From Anaerostipes caccae L1-92 (GTDB lineage: Bacteria > Bacillota > Clostridia > Lachnospirales > Lachnospiraceae), in assembly GCF_014467075.1 (NCBI RefSeq), contig NZ_AP023027.1, positions 1,429,501 through 1,493,500 on the forward strand: a DNA stretch of 64,000 nucleotides, given 5' to 3'. The notes below the pieces were generated by a model. It made no database searches. It saw only the letters and a program-made list of their open reading frames with translations, and had not been told where the DNA came from. A program made the translations under genes and the position numbers. The stretch's first letter is position 1; every line of letters begins with the position of its first letter. Below, one piece after another: positions 61,982 through 64,000 of this stretch.

Positions 61982-63157
61982 ATGGGAAGATTTACACTGC
62001 CTAGAGATTTATACTTTGGAAAAGGATCACTTGAGACACTGAAGACATTGGATGGAAAAAAAGCTGTTTTGGTACTCGGCGGCGGTTCTATGAAACGTTT
62101 TGGATTTGTAGATCAGGTTGTCGATTATTTAAAAGAAGCAGGTATTGAGACAAAATTAATCGAAGGTGTAGAACCGGACCCTTCTGTTGAGACTGTATTT
62201 AAAGGCGCGGAAGTCATGAGAGACTTTGAACCGGACTGGATCATTGCGATGGGCGGAGGATCTCCGATCGACGCTGCGAAAGCAATGTGGATCTTCTATG
62301 AGCATCCGGAGACAACATTTGACGATGTAAAAGATCCGTTTACGGTTCCGCCGCTCAGGAATAAAGCCAAATTCCTTGCGATCCCGTCAACCTCAGGGAC
62401 AGCTACTGAAGTGACAGCATTTGCTGTTATCACAGACTACAGCTCAGGTATTAAATATCCGCTGGCAGACTTTGAGATCACACCGGATATTGCGATCGTA
62501 GATCCTGCGCTGGCAGAGACAATGCCTCCGAAACTGACTTCCTATACAGGAATGGATGCACTGACCCATGCGATTGAGGCATATGTGGCAGGCCTGCATT
62601 CCCCATTTTCTGATCCGCTGGCAATGGAAGCCATTGAGATGGTATTTGACAACTTGAAAGCTTCCTATGAGGGAGATATGACTGCACGTGAAAATATGCA
62701 CTATGCGCAGTGCCTTGCAGGAATGTCATTCTCCAATGCGCTTTTAGGAATCGTGCACTCCCTGGCTCATAAGACCGGAGCTGTATTTGACACCGGACAT
62801 ATCACCCATGGATGTGCAAATGCCATTTATCTGCCATATGTGATCCAGTTCAACGCAAAGGTTTGTGAGGAGCGCTATGCGGCTATCGCAAGGAGAATCG
62901 GACTTCCTGGAAATTCCGATAAGGCATTGACTCTTTCACTGATTGAGGCGATCCGTGAGATGAATAAGAAATTAAATATTGTTTCCAATCTGAAAGATTT
63001 TGGAATCAATGAAGAAGAATTCAACCAGAAGAAGAGGATGATCGCAGAGCGCGCTGTGGCAGACGCATGTACGGGATCTAATCCTAGAGAAACTTCTGTA
63101 GATGACATGGAAAAAGTTTTAGAGTGCATCTACTATGGAAAAGATGTAACATTTTAA
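61982..63157 (+). CDS. Iron-containing alcohol dehydrogenase
   Basis: A 391-aa iron-dependent (type III) alcohol dehydrogenase. The nucleotide-binding GGGS region (MGGGSPIDAAKAMW), PSTSGTATEVTAFAV and metal-ligand stretches DALTHAIEAYV, GIVHSLAHKTGAVFDTGHITHG are intact (given in parts). It resembles NADPH-dependent butanol/alcohol dehydrogenases of Clostridia. Together with the Rex-like operator this fits redox balancing in fermentation by reducing aldehydes to alcohols. AAAGGAG lies upstream of the ATG and it is monocistronic. Confidence 0.92.
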   Translation: MGRFTLPRDLYFGKGSLETLKTLDGKKAVLVLGGGSMKRFGFVDQVVDYLKEAGIETKLIEGVEPDPSVETVFKGAEVMRDFEPDWIIAMGGGSPIDAAKAMWIFYEHPETTFDDVKDPFTVPPLRNKAKFLAIPSTSGTATEVTAFAVITDYSSGIKYPLADFEITPDIAIVDPALAETMPPKLTSYTGMDALTHAIEAYVAGLHSPFSDPLAMEAIEMVFDNLKASYEGDMTARENMHYAQCLAGMSFSNALLGIVHSLAHKTGAVFDTGHITHGCANAIYLPYVIQFNAKVCEERYAAIARRIGLPGNSDKALTLSLIEAIREMNKKLNIVSNLKDFGINEEEFNQKKRMIAERAVADACTGSNPRETSVDDMEKVLECIYYGKDVTF

Positions 63158-63312
63158 AGGAAATATTCAGAACATAATGGCGTTTGTAGCATATGGTTTA
63201 TTCATACATATTCTATGGAAAGTAAAGCCGATGTTTAAACAACTCTTTCATATTATCTGTATCAGTTAAGGAATAGTCATTAGCTGATTTATAATTTCAT
63301 ATCCATAAACAC

Positions 63313-63348
63313 AAAGCAGTTGGTCTTAGGATTGACTGCTTTTTTTAC
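63313..63348 (+). terminator. Hairpin with T run downstream of alcohol dehydrogenase
   Basis: AAAGCAGT (63313-63320) pairs with ACTGCTTT (63335-63342), followed by T. Confidence 0.6.
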
Positions 63349-63674
63349 CTAAAATCCAGATTGGAGTGATGTGGTGAACGATATTTTTAATGATATGCAA
63401 GTAGAAGTCGGCTGTGAAAAATTGTTGCTGCTGACGGCGTATTTCTCTTTAAGGGACAGTCTGAAAATGGCTGTCCTTTTCCCATTTATAGACTTACGAA
63501 AGAACTGGAAAAAGATTAAAAGCTATTCGGGTATCTGGAATGTAGAAAAAGTCTTGTATATGTAAGTTCACTCCAGAGGGGTACCGTATCATAGAATATT
63601 TTCCGAAAATAAAATATGTTTTGAAATATTGAGCCTAAACATATAAAATATTCCACATAGGAGATGATAATAAA
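63349..63674. other. Intergenic region without convincing gene
   Basis: A second hairpin-plus-T (AAGGGACAG near 63451 with CTGTCCTTTT near 63471) lies inside a 64-codon frame with a GTG start at 63371, which argues that frame is not a gene. The right part is AT-rich and contains TATAAAATATTCC-like promoter sequence before the HxlR gene. Confidence 0.4.
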
Positions 63675-64000
63675 ATGAAACTTAGAAAAAACTATACATG
63701 CCCATTAGAACTTGTTCATGATATGATAAAGGGAAAATGGAAAACGATAATTATTTTTCAACTTAGAAATGGAAAATGTTCTTTTTCTGAACTCTATCAC
63801 AGTATAGCAGGAATAACTCAAAAAATGCTATTGGAACAACTGCGTGAATTGAAACACTTTGGCTTAATTGATAAAAAAACATATGATGGATATCCTTTAA
63901 AAGTGGAATACTTTTTAACTGGGCAGGGAGAAAAGATGCTATCAGCAATTAAGATAATGCAAGAAATTGGTATAGATTACATGGTAGAGCATTGTATGAC
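63675..64000 (+). CDS. HxlR-family transcriptional regulator, cut by the window edge
   Basis: From the ATG at 63675 an open frame runs off the right edge after 108 codons. MKLRKNYTCPLELVHDMI, GKWKTIIIFQLRNGKCSFSEL, ITQKMLLEQLRELKHFGLI and VEYFLTGQGEKM (in parts) are the HxlR/MarR-like winged-helix signature. These regulators respond to electrophiles or redox signals; the target is not visible here. The base composition is AT-rich. AGGAGATGATAATAAA precedes the start. Confidence 0.88.
   Translation, partial: MKLRKNYTCPLELVHDMIKGKWKTIIIFQLRNGKCSFSELYHSIAGITQKMLLEQLRELKHFGLIDKKTYDGYPLKVEYFLTGQGEKMLSAIKIMQEIGIDYMVEHCM

Noticed and set aside
63371-63565. Possible 64-aa protein with GTG start
   Set aside because: A terminator-like hairpin with T run lies inside the frame and the peptide resembles no family.

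Overview
The window is a chromosomal segment of a low-to-mid GC, endospore-forming Firmicute. It is most like a gut Lachnospiraceae; Anaerostipes or a relative is my guess from gene content, not a proven assignment. The reasons are a sporulation gene (spoIVA) with a sigma-E-like promoter, a SleB-type cortex hydrolase gene with a sporulation-type promoter, a meso-DAP type MurE and diaminopimelate epimerase, strong AGGAGG ribosome binding sites, a tryptophan T-box, a preQ1-I riboswitch and a Rex-like operator.

Left part (1-37.3 kb). This is mostly housekeeping, nearly all on the plus strand in tight operons: lepB-rbgA-lepB-rnhB-yraN-pgeF; der-plsY-gpsA-aminotransferase; dapF-murE-aroE; spoIVA; fabH; relQ-like-rsmF-rluB-HAD-SDR-rluA-recU; yicC-gmk-rpoZ; uppP-sigma-like-dgt-dnaG-rpoD-trmK-nif3-udk. 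An accessory island at 7.7-14.5 kb carries a MATE exporter and an alpha-galactoside locus (free-standing PTS EIIA, GPH symporter, GH36 alpha-galactosidase, AraC regulator). Both the symporter and the regulator carry single-base frameshifts. Next to rpoD lies an unusual sigma-70-like protein that keeps the core-binding segment but lacks promoter-recognition regions.

Middle part (37.4-50.7 kb). This is the most unusual stretch: a secreted papain-like protease followed by three tandem paralogous surface proteins of about 1000 aa. Each has the same promoter/leader block with a covarying hairpin, the same signal peptide, and a poly-G tract (G6, G9, G9) at codons 41-43. In all three the tract puts the signal peptide out of frame with the body, so each reads as a 48-aa peptide. 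Losing one G (or gaining two) would restore a secreted, repeat-rich protein with an InlB-like repeat and a C-terminal membrane/sorting tail. I read this as a slipped-strand phase-variable surface protein family, with all members OFF in this sequence. rnpB and a Phd/Doc toxin-antitoxin pair with a nonsense-mutated toxin lie between copies 1 and 2. A 184-bp tandem repeat of nested hairpins follows copy 3.

Right part (50.7-64 kb). Contents are a GNAT acetyltransferase, a SleB-like hydrolase, a Trp T-box controlling a three-gene ABC transporter (tryptophan uptake), an AT-rich DinD-like gene, a DMT exporter divergent from a LysR regulator, an XRE regulator fused to a glycine-rich pentad repeat, a preQ1 riboswitch with queD-queE-folE-queC, a Rex-controlled iron alcohol dehydrogenase, and the start of an HxlR regulator cut by the window edge. 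I see no tRNA, rRNA, CRISPR array, transposase or phage gene.
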